Positions 34,954 to 46,300 of a DNA stretch of 64,000 nt are shown piece after piece. This stretch comes from Tribonema minus (lineage: Eukaryota; Sar; Xanthophyceae; Tribonematales; Tribonemataceae): contig JAFCMP010000536.1 of NCBI GenBank assembly GCA_017506865.1, positions 1,674,001 to 1,738,000 on the forward strand. Reading direction: 5' to 3'. The notes beneath the pieces were generated by a model. That model searched no databases, was not told the DNA's origin, and was given only the letters and a program-made list of their open reading frames with translations. The position numbers were made by a program, and so were the translations under genes. Each line of letters begins with the position of its first letter. Position 1 is the first letter of the stretch.

Positions 34954-35411
34954 GGTTGATTTGCGAAAAACGGGACCTGTATTCAAAACGGGACCCACAG
35001 GGGTGAACTCTGCAAAAGGACTTCTCTCAATTGTGATGACAGGGTGTAATAGTCATGCCTAGAAACAAATAAATACAAAAAAGATTTATTGTCTGCGCTC
35101 AGGATCTTGAGATATACCATGTTGAACTTGGACTTGAACTTTTAAGTTCAACTGTGAAGTTTGACTAAGTACAGAAGTTCAACTCCATATTGAAGTTTTA
35201 AATGTGCTCAGTGCTCATCATGGTATCCTAACCAACTTCAACACTGGTCCCTCCACCTAAAAACTTCAACATCATGTTGAAATTCAGCAGCGAACGCTGG
35301 CAGGGTTCAACGAAGTTCAACCAGTCTGAGACTTAAAGTTTGCCAAAGTGGTTTGAATCAGATGCTGGGTCCCATTTTCCAATTCAGGTCCCGTTTTTCG
35401 CAATTCAACCC
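34954..35411. mobile_element. MITE-like element with about 47-bp inverted termini
   Basis: 34954-35000 and the reverse complement of 35365-35411 match over GGTTGA-TTGCGAAAAACGGGACCTG-ATT and AACGGGACCCA-like segments, with few mismatches. The 458-bp element has no coding capacity. Its interior is packed with TTGAAGTT/AACTTCAA words. Outer flanks GTACGG (left) and CCGTAC (right) are also inverted, so the termini may extend further; no clean target-site duplication was identified. Confidence 0.75.
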
Positions 35412-37049
35412 TTACCTGTGCCGTACAGCTTGCGGGTTATAACAAACCAGTCTAAGAGCACAGTCTGAGCGTGTTGGCGGAACGCCAGCCAGCGACTCGA
35501 ATGCAATGCGCGCCCAGGTGTTGCCGACAGTGTCGATACAACGCATCTCCGACTCGGAGTCGGTAGTACCTGTACGACATTGAATGTGGGAACTGGGGCC
35601 CCAGGTGCGCCAGTCTCCTGTTTGTGTGTGTGTGTCGTGAATACATTATATGTCGCTGTTGACTACCCGTTGGCGACCTGCTCCTACTATTACCTCGACC
35701 CAGCAACTCCTGACAGTGTGTGCCGTGAGAAAGCGGGTCCACCGTCCCATACCAGCCCACTGGCACTGGCAAGTAGGCCACCGAGGTTGGCAAGTGCTGG
35801 GGGACATGCTCAGCTACCCTGAGTCTCACAGGACCTTTAAGTCTTTTAAAGGCTGAGGTTCAGGCACAAAGTTGTCATTGCGATACGTCACGGTCAATTG
35901 TGCCTGTTGCCGGTGTAAAAGCGAATAGTATGGCTTTTTCTCATATGCGCAGCGCCCAGCGCCCCTCGAGAGGGCATCGCTGAAGCCTGCAATATCATGA
36001 TGCACATGCTCGCAATTGTACCTGCAGCTTCATGCTGGCGTGCACGCGTCCCTACTACTAGGGCTCGACACAGATCATGGCCTTGGACGGATCATTCAAA
36101 AGTCACGGATCGAACCACTGATCTTGATTTGATTCACACCCTCCAATCTCGTGAAGATTTGATTCATGAATGATTCTCCAGGGGGCTGCCTGCCTGCCTG
36201 CCTGCACTGATTTAATCCCGTGATTTTTAGAAACACCCGTGGACAGACACGGATCAAATCTCAGCGGTCTAATCGCCAAAAAACAAGGCCTTGGCGCCAG
36301 TGTCAGACTATAAAAGACGCCGTGCAGGTACTGCAGGTGATCACTGAACATGATAGCCGCTGCCTTCCATCGCTTCCTGTAAACACCTACTTGCACAGCG
36401 CAGTTCTGCTGGTCCACTGGCAGAAAGGCCCTGTGTCAACATTTGTTTTCGGGGGGGTGAAGCGACCTCAGGACCGACCCCTGGGCTGATAATGCCCAGA
36501 GCCTCCGAGGAGTCCCCTGCACTTCCCCCCCCCTTTCCTCCCCCCCTCTCTCATGACCAGGAAAAGGGAGGGTCACCACGGTGGATGGGACATTCAAGTT
36601 GCTGAAAACGACTACTAGTAGCTTCTTTGATTGTTGCTCGCTGTTGGTCGTGCTTCCGCAGCAGACTGGCCCATCCGCTAAAAAAAACAATCAATGGTGC
36701 TGCGCCAGATAGTGCCACAGTGTCCTTGCACTTTTATAGAGATTCTTGCTTAGAGCACGACAAGCCCATGGCCAGCTTGCTACCAGCCTGAGGATCTACA
36801 TGACATTGTGTTTCGAGAAAGCTCGAAAGTGTCTCAAAGCGCATTGCCGATCATATACGATATCGGAACTAGATCAGAATCTGGACTTCATGGCCACCAG
36901 TGACTGGGGATGTAACAGTTCCGTTTCGTTCACTCATGCTTGTGCGACCCACTGCCAATGACCGCCCGGGTGCGGCGCCCATGTCCAGTATGGCAGCAGC
37001 CACGGTGATTTTGGTTGCGATCTAGACGGGTGGGGCATACAGGGCGAGG
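35412..37049. other. Non-coding stretch
   Basis: No gene recognised. Contains a (CTGC)n run at about 36183-36206, several poly-C/poly-G tracts near 36455 and 36527-36548, and TTGATTTGATTC-like repeats near 36125-36165. Confidence 0.45.
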
Positions 37050-37129
37050 TGTGCCCATGGCGGTGCAGTGACGTGAGCCCCACCTCCACGCATGCGATCA
37101 GCTGCCCCAGCCAGCACATACGGGGGCAC

Positions 37130-37640
37130 AACGCGACACACACTGCCCAAAAGCGGTGCCTGCAGCGCATCTTGAGACAGCATCATGTCTCTATTGTCCG
37201 CAATGAGGACGCTAGCGTCTTCAAGGTACCAGGGTATCGGGCGGACACAGTCATTGACCCAGGGTGTCTGCACGTATGGACTTGTATTTATAAAGGCCCA
37301 AGGGAGGCCGGGTGTCTGCACTTTAGCAGTGCATACCGTAACAAGGGAATAGTGCTAGACACAAGTGTGCGCGCGCGCCCACAGCGAGCTCGTACCTGAC
37401 AGGCAAAACAAATGCCTCGAACACGGACGGCTATGCTGCTGGGGTGGGGGAGGACGCGAAGGTCAAGCACCACACCGGCACCTTGATGTCATCTGGGCTT
37501 TTGTGCCATTCGTGCAGGAGTCGTACGGACGGCTGGGCAAGCAGACAAGCCTTTCTGTTAAGGAGTTGGCAATGCACTCAGCACTGTGCTCAGGGGGGGG
37601 GGAAGGCAAATGTGTTACGCAAGGCCGGGTTAGCTAAGCG
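37130..37640 (+). mobile_element. Frameshifted LINE C-terminal fragment
   Basis: One frame gives KRCLQRILRQHHVSIVRN and VPGYRADTVIDP, another YLTGKTNASNTDGYAAGVGEDAKVK (cut here at TDGYAAG), and a third IWAFVPFVQESYGRLGKQ with VKELAMHSAL. These occur in the order seen at the C-terminal end of algal LINE ORF2 (RADxVI, then FVPFVxETYGRLGK). Frame changes show it is dead. The end is similar to 41846-41996. Confidence 0.6.
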
Positions 37641-38058
37641 TCAGATCCTCATTGATAACGTGTTTGCACTACACGGTCAATGACGAACAGAGCAGACAGC
37701 ACACTGACACCTCACAGCACCCCTCAAGCAAGTGTGTGTGTGTTATCAGGCTATCGCTCACTCTGCAGTGACAGAAGAGGTCACCCAAATCAACCAACTA
37801 AAACCGCCAATCCAAGAACTGTCTTGGAACTGTTCCAGACTTGAAGAAGAGACAAGTTGAACCAGGTGGCACCAATCCAGTGGCACCACAGTCACCCCCC
37901 CTAGGGCTTTGCTAGGCCCGAGAACAGGGGAGCAACCATGACTTCACTATGCCTCATTACGACACGACACAAGTGCAAGACTTGCACACTAGAACATGTG
38001 AACTGTCTCTCACCCAGCGCACATGTGCTATGCACGAAGAACACACATGAATGCTATA

Positions 38059-40403
38059 CTACTGCGATGCAATGCCCTCAAACGCTGCAGCCTGTGTCTT
38101 GCTACCACACAGAAACCAACTGCCTTGCGTTGACGTAGGCCCGGTGCCATACGTGTCAGCGCTAAGTGACAGCAAAGAGTACTTGCCCTCATCAACCCAG
38201 AACACCCTAAGACGCGGTGCCTGTTTGCGTGCGCGGGCTGCGGACTGCACTATGCCCACGACCTCCCCCTCATGCCACTGTGTATACACTGCACCGTCAG
38301 AAGCAGTCATCTGGTATACCACCATGATCTGCATACCCCTGACAGCGGTGCTGAGCAATGCCTTGCTACTGGGTGCCGACATGACAACATGCGTGCCGGG
38401 CGCAAGCTCGTATGACCCCCGCCCACACACAGCTAAGACGCCTCCGATGCCACGCTGCTTCTCCGCCTTGCGCAGCTCCCGCCTGACGACCTCCGTGCCG
38501 GCGCCGTTGATCGCGAAGTCGTCGCGCAGGTCGGCGGCGCGGCTTAACGTAGTCCAGTACTCGTGCAACGCCGCAGGGCACGCGTCCATGTTGAACGCGT
38601 CCTCCCAAGAGTTGGCAACGTCGCCCTCCCAGCGTACGAGGTACTGTAGGCGCTGCCCGCGGCCGCGCGCCTCCGCAACAAGGCGATGGCGCAGCACTGC
38701 CTCCACTCCATGACGCTCAGGGTCGGCGATCACGTCATCAGCAGTGAGTGAGCCGGGCGATCGGCCGTGGCAATGCTTGGCAAGCAGGTAGCGGGCAAAG
38801 CCGGCCGGTAGCGTGCCGGGCGGTCCCTCGCTGTCATTGGTGGGGTCACGGCACAGCTTGACCAGGTTGCGCGTGACGCGCGTGGGGCCCTCCTTCATGT
38901 CGATGACCAGCACACCAGATTGCACCGGCTTGCCGCTGAAGACGCTTGGGCCGACGGCAAGGACCCGATAGGGGCCCTGCCAGCGGTCGAGCAGCTTCTT
39001 GCTGAACAGCATCCGAAGTGGCGTGCCGAACGTAGATGAAGTCCGGTCGAGGTCGATGTCGCCGGCGGCAGCATGCGTGCGCGGCGCATGGTAGTACCAC
39101 ACGCGCTCGCCTGCCGCGTAGTGGGTGCGCAGGCCAAAAGCGCGCGCCAGCGCCTCGTTGTCCCGCAGCACACGGGCGCGGCACAGTGGTCGACGGCGAG
39201 GGCGATGTCAGCGTAGTGGCGGAGGCCCTCCGCCATACCGCCGGCGCCGCAGTAGACCTCCATGGCGCGGGGGCGGTCGGCATGCTCACGGTGCATGTCG
39301 TCGGCAGGTACACTGCAAAGTGGAACCGCCTTGCCGAGCACTGTGCCACGTGGCAGGCTGAATGGAACGTTGGCGCGCTGCTGCAGGAGCACTGGCTTGG
39401 CAAAGGTGCCCGTAGCTAGCTCCGTGCTGGCAACAGTATCTGCATGTGCTGCTGACACCAGGACCTGTACCATCTGCTCTACCGGGGCTTGCACTGGTGT
39501 TACGCCGTCTGCCTCCATGATCTGAATCCCCACTGGTGTGGCGGACTCGGCAGGTGTCTCCGGTGAATGCGCGTCCACGCGCACTACTGCCACCCACTGC
39601 TTGTCAGTGTCGTATGCATAGCAAGGGGGCGTAGGAGATGAGTAGGCTGCAGAGTCGCTTTGTGTGGGCTGGGCCGGTGGATGAGCGCTGCCGAACTTGT
39701 ACTCAGTGCTGCCAGGTGGTGGGGACTCGTCGCTGCCAAAGCCATACAAAGGTGTGTTGACGGCGGTCCAGGGGTGACGGTTGATGAAGCCACGCCCCAG
39801 AATGAAGTCGTACGGCAGGTGCGGTACCACAAGCGCCATGACGGGAGCTGAAAGGCCATGCGTGCCGACTGCGCCAAACTGTAGGGCCACAATGATGGTG
39901 ACCTTCTGCGGGGCAGCACTGGTGTCTATACCGGCAATGCTGCGCGGTGCAGTCAGCTTGTGGACGTCGGCACTGTCAATGGCACCACCAGCTAGTAGAC
40001 GCTCATAGCAGCGCTGTGAGATGGCAGTTACTAACGCACCAGAATCCCACAGGCTACGCTTGATGAAAGACGACCGCTGCGCGCGGGCCGAGCGCAGCCT
40101 ACACCTGAAAAGGGAGTTCAAGTCAGCATGCACAGAGCCGTGCAGCTTGCCTGACTCAGCTTGCTGTGCCAGTGGAAGTAGCTGCGCCTCCAATGCCACC
40201 ACCTCCGCGTAGTACTGAAAGATGGCAGCGTCGCTAGTACCCGGCCCGTGCGTGCGGCTCTCTGGTGTGTAAAGCGCTGAGATGAGGCCGTTGACATACG
40301 CCGCGACGCGCGCTGCGTCCACCGCTGCCTCTTCACGCCCCAAGCTGTCCAAGCCGTCTTCCGCAACATCGGCCAGCGTAGTGGAACCCTCACTATGATG
40401 CAA
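38059..40403 (-). mobile_element. Internally deleted Ty3/gypsy-type element with protease, methyltransferase start and chromodomain
   Basis: Two overlapping minus-strand frames. Frame one (40403 to about 39185): an N-terminal region, then a retropepsin-like protease with WDSGALVTAIS and later LPYDFILGRGFINRHPW, a Pro/Ser-rich spacer, and MEVYCGAGGMAEGLRHYADIA, which looks like motif I of cytosine-C5 DNA methyltransferases. Frame two (about 39190 to 38059): LRDNEALARAFGLRTHYAAG, WYYHAP, then LLDRWQGPYRVL (integrase GPY/F module), a chromodomain with QYLVRWEGDVANSWED, and an extra C-terminal domain ending near YGTGPTSTQGSWF. Reverse transcriptase, RNase H and most of the integrase are missing; the two frames meet near 39180-39195. 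No LTRs were found. It is therefore a non-autonomous or dead copy. Confidence 0.75.
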
Positions 40404-40419
40404 CTTGGTGCAGCACCTG

Positions 40420-41869
40420 CCGCATTGGCCGCTGCCACCGCCATTGCCGCTTTCGCAGCCGGCACGGTTGCGGCGCCGCCTGCCGACGCTGCTCCTGTTG
40501 CAGGTGCTGCAGCAGCCCTTAGGCTAGTAGGGCCTGTAGCAGCTGTGTTGCCTATGCCCGCAGCCGCTGCTGTTGATGCTGCAGTAAGTGATGCCGCCGA
40601 GGCCACTTGAGGTGCAACATGTGCTGCCGCTGCTGCAGCAGCCTCTGATGCTGGAGCAGCTGCTGCTGCCGCCGCTGCTGCTGCCGCCGGAGTAGTTGCG
40701 CCGTGCGCCGCCGCTGCTGCTGCTGCCGCTGGTGCCGCCTGTGCTGCCGCCGCGGCCCCTGATCTAGCGGCAGCTGCGTCGTGTGTTGCCGGAATGGCTG
40801 CGCCATAAGCGCGGCCAGCCGCTGATGCAGTTGCCGCTGCCGGAGCGGTCGCGCCTCCACTGGCAACCGCCGCTGCCGCTGTAACAGTTGCCGCTGCTGA
40901 TGCTGCTGGTGCTGGTGCTGCTGCCGCTGCTGCCGGTGCCGCTTGTGTTGCCGCATCCTCAGCAGCGTTGTCTGCAGCCGCTTGAGGAGCCGCCTGCTGC
41001 AGCACCCCCGCCCATCCAGAGAGTGCTGGTTGCAGCGCGTGCAACGTGCCCGCCACATACGCAGCATCAGCGATGTCGCAGGCGCTGGTAATGCCAAGGC
41101 CGCCATGCCGTGTTGGGAGTCGCGCTTGCTGTAAGGCTGGGCCGTGCGCTGCCAGATGGAAGTGGGCCCCACTTTGCTCAAACTGGCGCCAGGTCTGGCC
41201 TGGTGGCTGCAGGCCCATTGAGTGCTCAAGCACCCACTGCGTGACCCGATCCCACTCCTTGGCGGCTGGCGCTGTCTGCGTAGTGGGAATGGTGCGCAGG
41301 CAGTACGTCATGCGAGGCACCACGCAGTAGCGCAGTAACCTGAACATAGCCCTCGGGGATGTCAGGCGCGCGCATCGCTCTGCAAATCGAGCCCCTGCCT
41401 CGCCTGCACCCGCTTCCCTGCGCAGCCATGCGTCCACAAAGCTGCTGTGGCCCACCGGCACCCCCAGCAACACAGCTCCACGAATCTGATTTTCATCCGT
41501 ATCCCCCACGAGCTGAACGCCCAGCTGCTGCAGCAGTTGCCGCTCGTGGTCTGTCACCACATGCCCCCTGCCAGGCAGCGCGCGTGACTTGGTGAGGTTT
41601 AGCTCCAGCCCCACCTCCGCAAAGTGTTGTTTGAGCTGCGCCACCGCCTGTATGTCATCCTGAGTCAGCGTGCAAGCGCCTGTTCGGACGTTGGCATCGT
41701 CCATGTAGGCGCCCATCCGCCTCCGCGTGCGCTGCGCGGCCGCCGCCTCATTGAACCGTTTCAAGCACTGAGCAATGGCGCCGCAGAAGAGCATCGGTGC
41801 CGCGGGGTCCCCCTGCTTAAACCCGCGCTGAGACATATGTGTTGTACGTACGGCTAGGCAACCACACAA
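40420..41869 (-). mobile_element. LINE reverse-transcriptase fragment with Ala-rich extension
   Basis: Minus-strand frame from 41869. RGFKQGDPAAPMLF and MGAYMDDANV are the palm motifs of non-LTR reverse transcriptases (the YMDD catalytic box), followed by thumb-like sequence with GVPVG, LLRYCVVPRMTYCLRT and RHGGLGITSACDIADAAY, characteristic of LINE ORF2. From about 40985 the frame becomes more than 60 percent Ala, encoded by a GCN repeat, until about 40440; it then overlaps another frame of the gypsy-type element. The fingers domain and endonuclease are absent. It is a truncated copy abutting the gypsy-type element in the same orientation. Confidence 0.85.
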
Positions 41870-41996
41870 TTTGTAAGCTGCTTGTCAAGGAGATGCCAGT
41901 GGCAATATTGCACTCAGCACTGCGCTCAGGCGAGGGGAAGACAGACGTGTTGCACAAGATTGCCAGTGGGCTTGCAAGCGTAATATCCTGAGGCTC
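41846..41996 (+). mobile_element. LINE C-terminal fragment, opposite strand
   Basis: Reads YVRLGNHTICKLLVKEM and ILHSALRSGEGKTDVLHKIA before TGA, similar to YGRLGKQ...ELAMHSAL in the fragment at 37130-37640. Only the last about 50 codons remain. It overlaps the start of the minus-strand reverse-transcriptase fragment, so the two insertions are inverted relative to each other. Confidence 0.55.
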
Positions 41997-43332
41997 ACTG
42001 ACTTGACGATGTCGTGGGCGCGGGAGTTGGCGGAGCGCGCTGCATCATGGCGTACGTGCATGCAGCGCGGATGCTGCGCTGATGGTGTCCAAGCTCCAGG
42101 GGCGCAGTGCGACTATGTAGGTTGGGGTCTTTATGCATGTAAGTCTACTGTAACAGTTACTGTACCACATCAACAAACTTCGTGCACGTCTACTTGCAAT
42201 TACTGCTGCCGCATCGCGTGGTTACTTGTGGACTTGTATTTATTCACCCGCTGGGCAAATGATTATATCGCGATGTGTTCACGATGTTGGGACAGTTATT
42301 GGTTTATAAATAATAATAGAGCCAGGATTCCAATGCCTTAGCAAGCATATAATCGGTGTTGCAGCTTCAGGATTGGGAACAGTGCCGCAAGCCAAGCCTT
42401 TCTGAATATCTGGTGCTGAGCATCTGCACCAGGTCATTGCTATGCTGGAGCCATTGATATTGATGGCATTGACATCGGATTCGGCAGAAGTTGAAAAAGT
42501 GTGTGGCGCCCCGACGTCCGCGTGACAGACCAAACTGCAACAGAACCAGCGGGCACACTTGCAATGTGGACAGCAGCAGCATTGTTTTGTCCGCACTCGC
42601 AATGTGGACAGCAGCAGCATATCGGCAACCAAGAAGAGCCACGTCTGCACTTGCAGCAGGTGTCAGGAACAGGCAACAGCTCACATTCACGACCATGCAC
42701 AGCAAGTACAACACCTTTGCAACGTGGTCTATCGTACGCGCAGCTCGCTAAAGCATCTAAGCCACGGTAGGCGCAGCGCAGGCCACAGCCAGTGCCGGTC
42801 ACCCCTCTTTCCCCCAAAATTTTGTGTCCCCATCCTCCCCCTGACAGTCTTGTGAGTAGCTGAATGGCTATTGGTGGCAAGCTGCCGAAGGCGTCGCATG
42901 TGCAGGTGCACGTGCTGCTGCACTCAACACTGCCTGAGCACGAGACTCGCTAGCAGTGCTCACAACATCGTGTCTGTGAGACTCCCGCAGCCAATTGGGA
43001 ACCACGTGGTGTGCGACGACAACCCAAGCCCTGCCCTCGCCCCCCAAAAAGCCTTTCAACACCTCAACGGGCCGTGCGCGCCAGCACGTAAAAGTCTGCC
43101 ATACTGCAGCAGTGGCCAAATGCGTGTCCATCGCAGCAGCTGCAGCAACTGTTGCAGCAGCAGTGGCCAGCTAGCCGCAGCACGTATGCTACAGGTGCCG
43201 CAACGCTGTATCAACGGCTGCGGCGACGGAGGCGGCGGCAGCGCCCCCCCCGCCGCTCTTGCGTGCGCCATCGTCGGTGCAGCGCACGCAGCAGCGCGCG
43301 CGGTGCACAGCGTTCAACGAGCACACGCCGCG
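41997..43332. other. Intergenic, short tandem repeat inside
   Basis: No gene recognised. An imperfect duplicate of CGCAATGTGGACAGCAGCAG lies at about 42561 and 42599. The right end lies downstream of the sphingomyelin-synthase-like gene and should hold its 3' UTR. Confidence 0.45.
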
Positions 43333-46300
43333 TCATACGACCAGCAGCCGCGAGGCGCCCCAGCCCTGTCGCGACGTGGGCAGCACGAGGTCCTCGTCTG
43401 CGGGCAGGTCGATGGTGTCCTTGCGCGTGTTGCGCAGCTGCTCGTCGCTCAGGCCGCCGCCCTTGGCGCGCGCCGCCCAGCCGTCTTGAAACCTATCGCC
43501 GCAGGGTGCGGTGTGACACCAGTGAGCCGTTGTAAGAGTAAGTAATGCAGATGTAAGTTGTTTGTTTTCATCAATGACTTCTTACACCCTGTGAAAAATG
43601 CCGCCGCACCCGCTTGGTAAACACTGCTCGAGCGCGCTGACATGTTTATGGCTCTGTGTTGTTGCACCAATCTTGAAGATCCGGCAGCATCCTACGCCCC
43701 TGGGCATGCTGATGGGCCGTGCGGCAGCGCAGGTAACTGAACCAGCGCCATGAAACTGCAACTCTGCATTACATACATCCCTCGCAATGTATCATGCTTG
43801 CACCACATGGCAGCAACTGCATTTCAGCATGACGCCGCATCCTGCAGCATGTATTTCGTGAGTGTGGGGCCACCAAGCAATGCATACCTGTGGAATGTCA
43901 GCCACGTCACCAGGATGGCAATCTGTGTGGCGGGGGCGCAACAGAAGCGGCAAACACGGGTGGCAAAGAGCACTGATGAGCAAGGCACTTATTTGCAGCA
44001 GTCTGGTGTGAACAAATATGGCGAGAGATGATCTGCAGTAAAGGCCTGGCTGCATCAGCGCTCAACTGCAGGTTCTACAAGGGCTTGCGCTGCAGACCAC
44101 TTCCAGCTGGAGGTACATGTGCGCGCAGCACTGCGGCAAGCAAGCGTTGGGAGCGAGAACAATGATACTTCGGAGTACCAGTCAATTTAGGGGGTATGTA
44201 CGTATGCATGAGCCCAGTGCCCCCGCTCAAACCGTGTATTTCCACACTGATACTACCCGCGACAAGCAGTGCAAGGCATTGACGGAAAAGAATGCACCAC
44301 ACACAGACGCTGAGCAGCCGGCGCATTCCGAGCAGTGCATCGCTCACCGCAATGTCGATGGTGTAGTGCTTTCGCCCGGCGAGCGCCAGCAGGCACATGC
44401 TTGCCACGTACATGAACCCCAGCACGCTGGCCACGGCGTACCCGCGCCGCCCCTGGAATGTCTGCGGCGCGGTCAACATTGAGGCACTGGTGTGAGGTTC
44501 TACTATCGCCACTGCATGCTGTATGGGGCAGCGCATGCTGGTGCTTCTGTGTGAAGGTGCGCTGTTCGTATAGTACGTCATGTATGCTGCATGGTGATTA
44601 ATAATTATGGTATGCGGCGTGCGTGCTCAACATACTTGACAAGTTGCGCTGCGAGAGCCTTGAGGGTAATGCGCCGCACTGAAGCGGCAGCCAGCTAGTA
44701 TCAATATGAAAACAAATCAAAAGATCGCAGAGCACTAGGTGGCAAGGGATGGTTAGCCGCAAGTGCCTTCCACCAATAACCGTGGTTGCCGCTGCTGCAG
44801 CAATTGGCAATATAGCGCAACGCGTAAATGCTGAATTGCAGCAGCACTCTCAGTGTGGTGGCCACAACGACGAAAGCCAATTCTGCCCCACAATGCCATC
44901 GCACAGGCCCATTCTGACTTTCACCGGAACACCCACAAGCGCGCAGCCCAACTTTCAAAAAGGTGTGATGCACTTTGAGTAATCCATGCCCGATGAGCAG
45001 CGCGACTCACGTTACTCACACCGCAGCACTGTGCGCGTAGTGACTGGCACAGCGCAAAATGACATGCCTGAACTCCTACTTGAGCGCAGTTTAATGAACG
45101 ACGTCACGTTGAATTGCACGGTGCTGCAGAATCGTGACGAGACAATGACGACGACACACACTTCAGTACACTGTTAATGGCAATGACTCATTGCATACCT
45201 TGACCAGACACAGCATTGTCATCGTGGTGAACGATGTGTGCCCGGAGAATATCAGGTCTCCGCACGTGGTGTAGTCCCCCACCATCGGTCCCATCCGAAT
45301 CGCAATGTCGTGCCAGCCCTGCGGCGGGTGGTACCCCTGCGCATGCACACATTTAGGGGGGGGGAGCAGCGCTGGCCGCTCAAAATGTGTAGATGCCTCT
45401 TGTGGCCGTGGACATATTTCAAGAAAATTGTATGTGCTTGAGTTCGCTAGTAGCACTTGGGCTAGTTGTCCGCACTGCTCCCAAGGGGTGATGCATACCT
45501 GTGAGGGGGAAGACAGCTGCACCTGTGTCACAATGACATCATACGGCAGTCCTGTTCTTGCTAATAATCATATCCAACTCTACCACAATCTTCACCGGTT
45601 GATACCCATGTCAAGCACAGGACAAGGGCGGTACGCCAATGGTGCGGCATGACGCTAACCTAGTGCGGCCTGTAAAGCACGTTGACGACGCTCAAACACA
45701 GTGCGGCACCACCGCTGTTGCATGCGCCCCTATCTGCATCACACATCATTCCAGCCACGCGCTGTACTAATGATATGCACTGGTCGATTGTAATTTTTGA
45801 AAATGTGTCACTGGCATGCACAAGGCACACAAGCAGGGCTGACCTTGCCAAGCAGCTGCCAGCATGCACCTCGTGTTGACGAGCGTACCGGCGAGCGTTG
45901 CTGCCGGCTATCATGGCGCCACACACACCGCTGAGTGAACAACACAATATAGCCACACATTGTGACATGGTGCCATTCCCTGAAGTAACGCCAACGCCAA
46001 CTGTTTCGCTTCAAAAATCTGTGAGACCCACTTAGCTTGAGATGTTTAAGCTGTGCGAGTATGGCACCCTAAAGTAACGCCAACGCCAACTGTTTCGCTA
46101 CAGAATTATGTAAGACCCGGCATTGTTCCAGATGTTTAGGAGCTGTGCGAGTTGAGCGCTGCACCCACCTCAGCGCGCATGCAGTGCGGCGCCGGCCCCG
46201 GCAAGCTTGTGAGCGGGATGGTGGACCCGCGCAGGAAGTAGACCAAGGCCACGCACCGCAGCCAGCTCACCAGCACCTGACATCTGTGATGGTGAAGACA

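Noticed and set aside
37560..41996. Long terminal repeats of the gypsy-type element (similar sequences at 37560-37640 and 41892-41996)
   Set aside because: Both similar stretches read as the C-terminal coding end of LINE ORF2, so they are independent LINE fragments, not LTRs.
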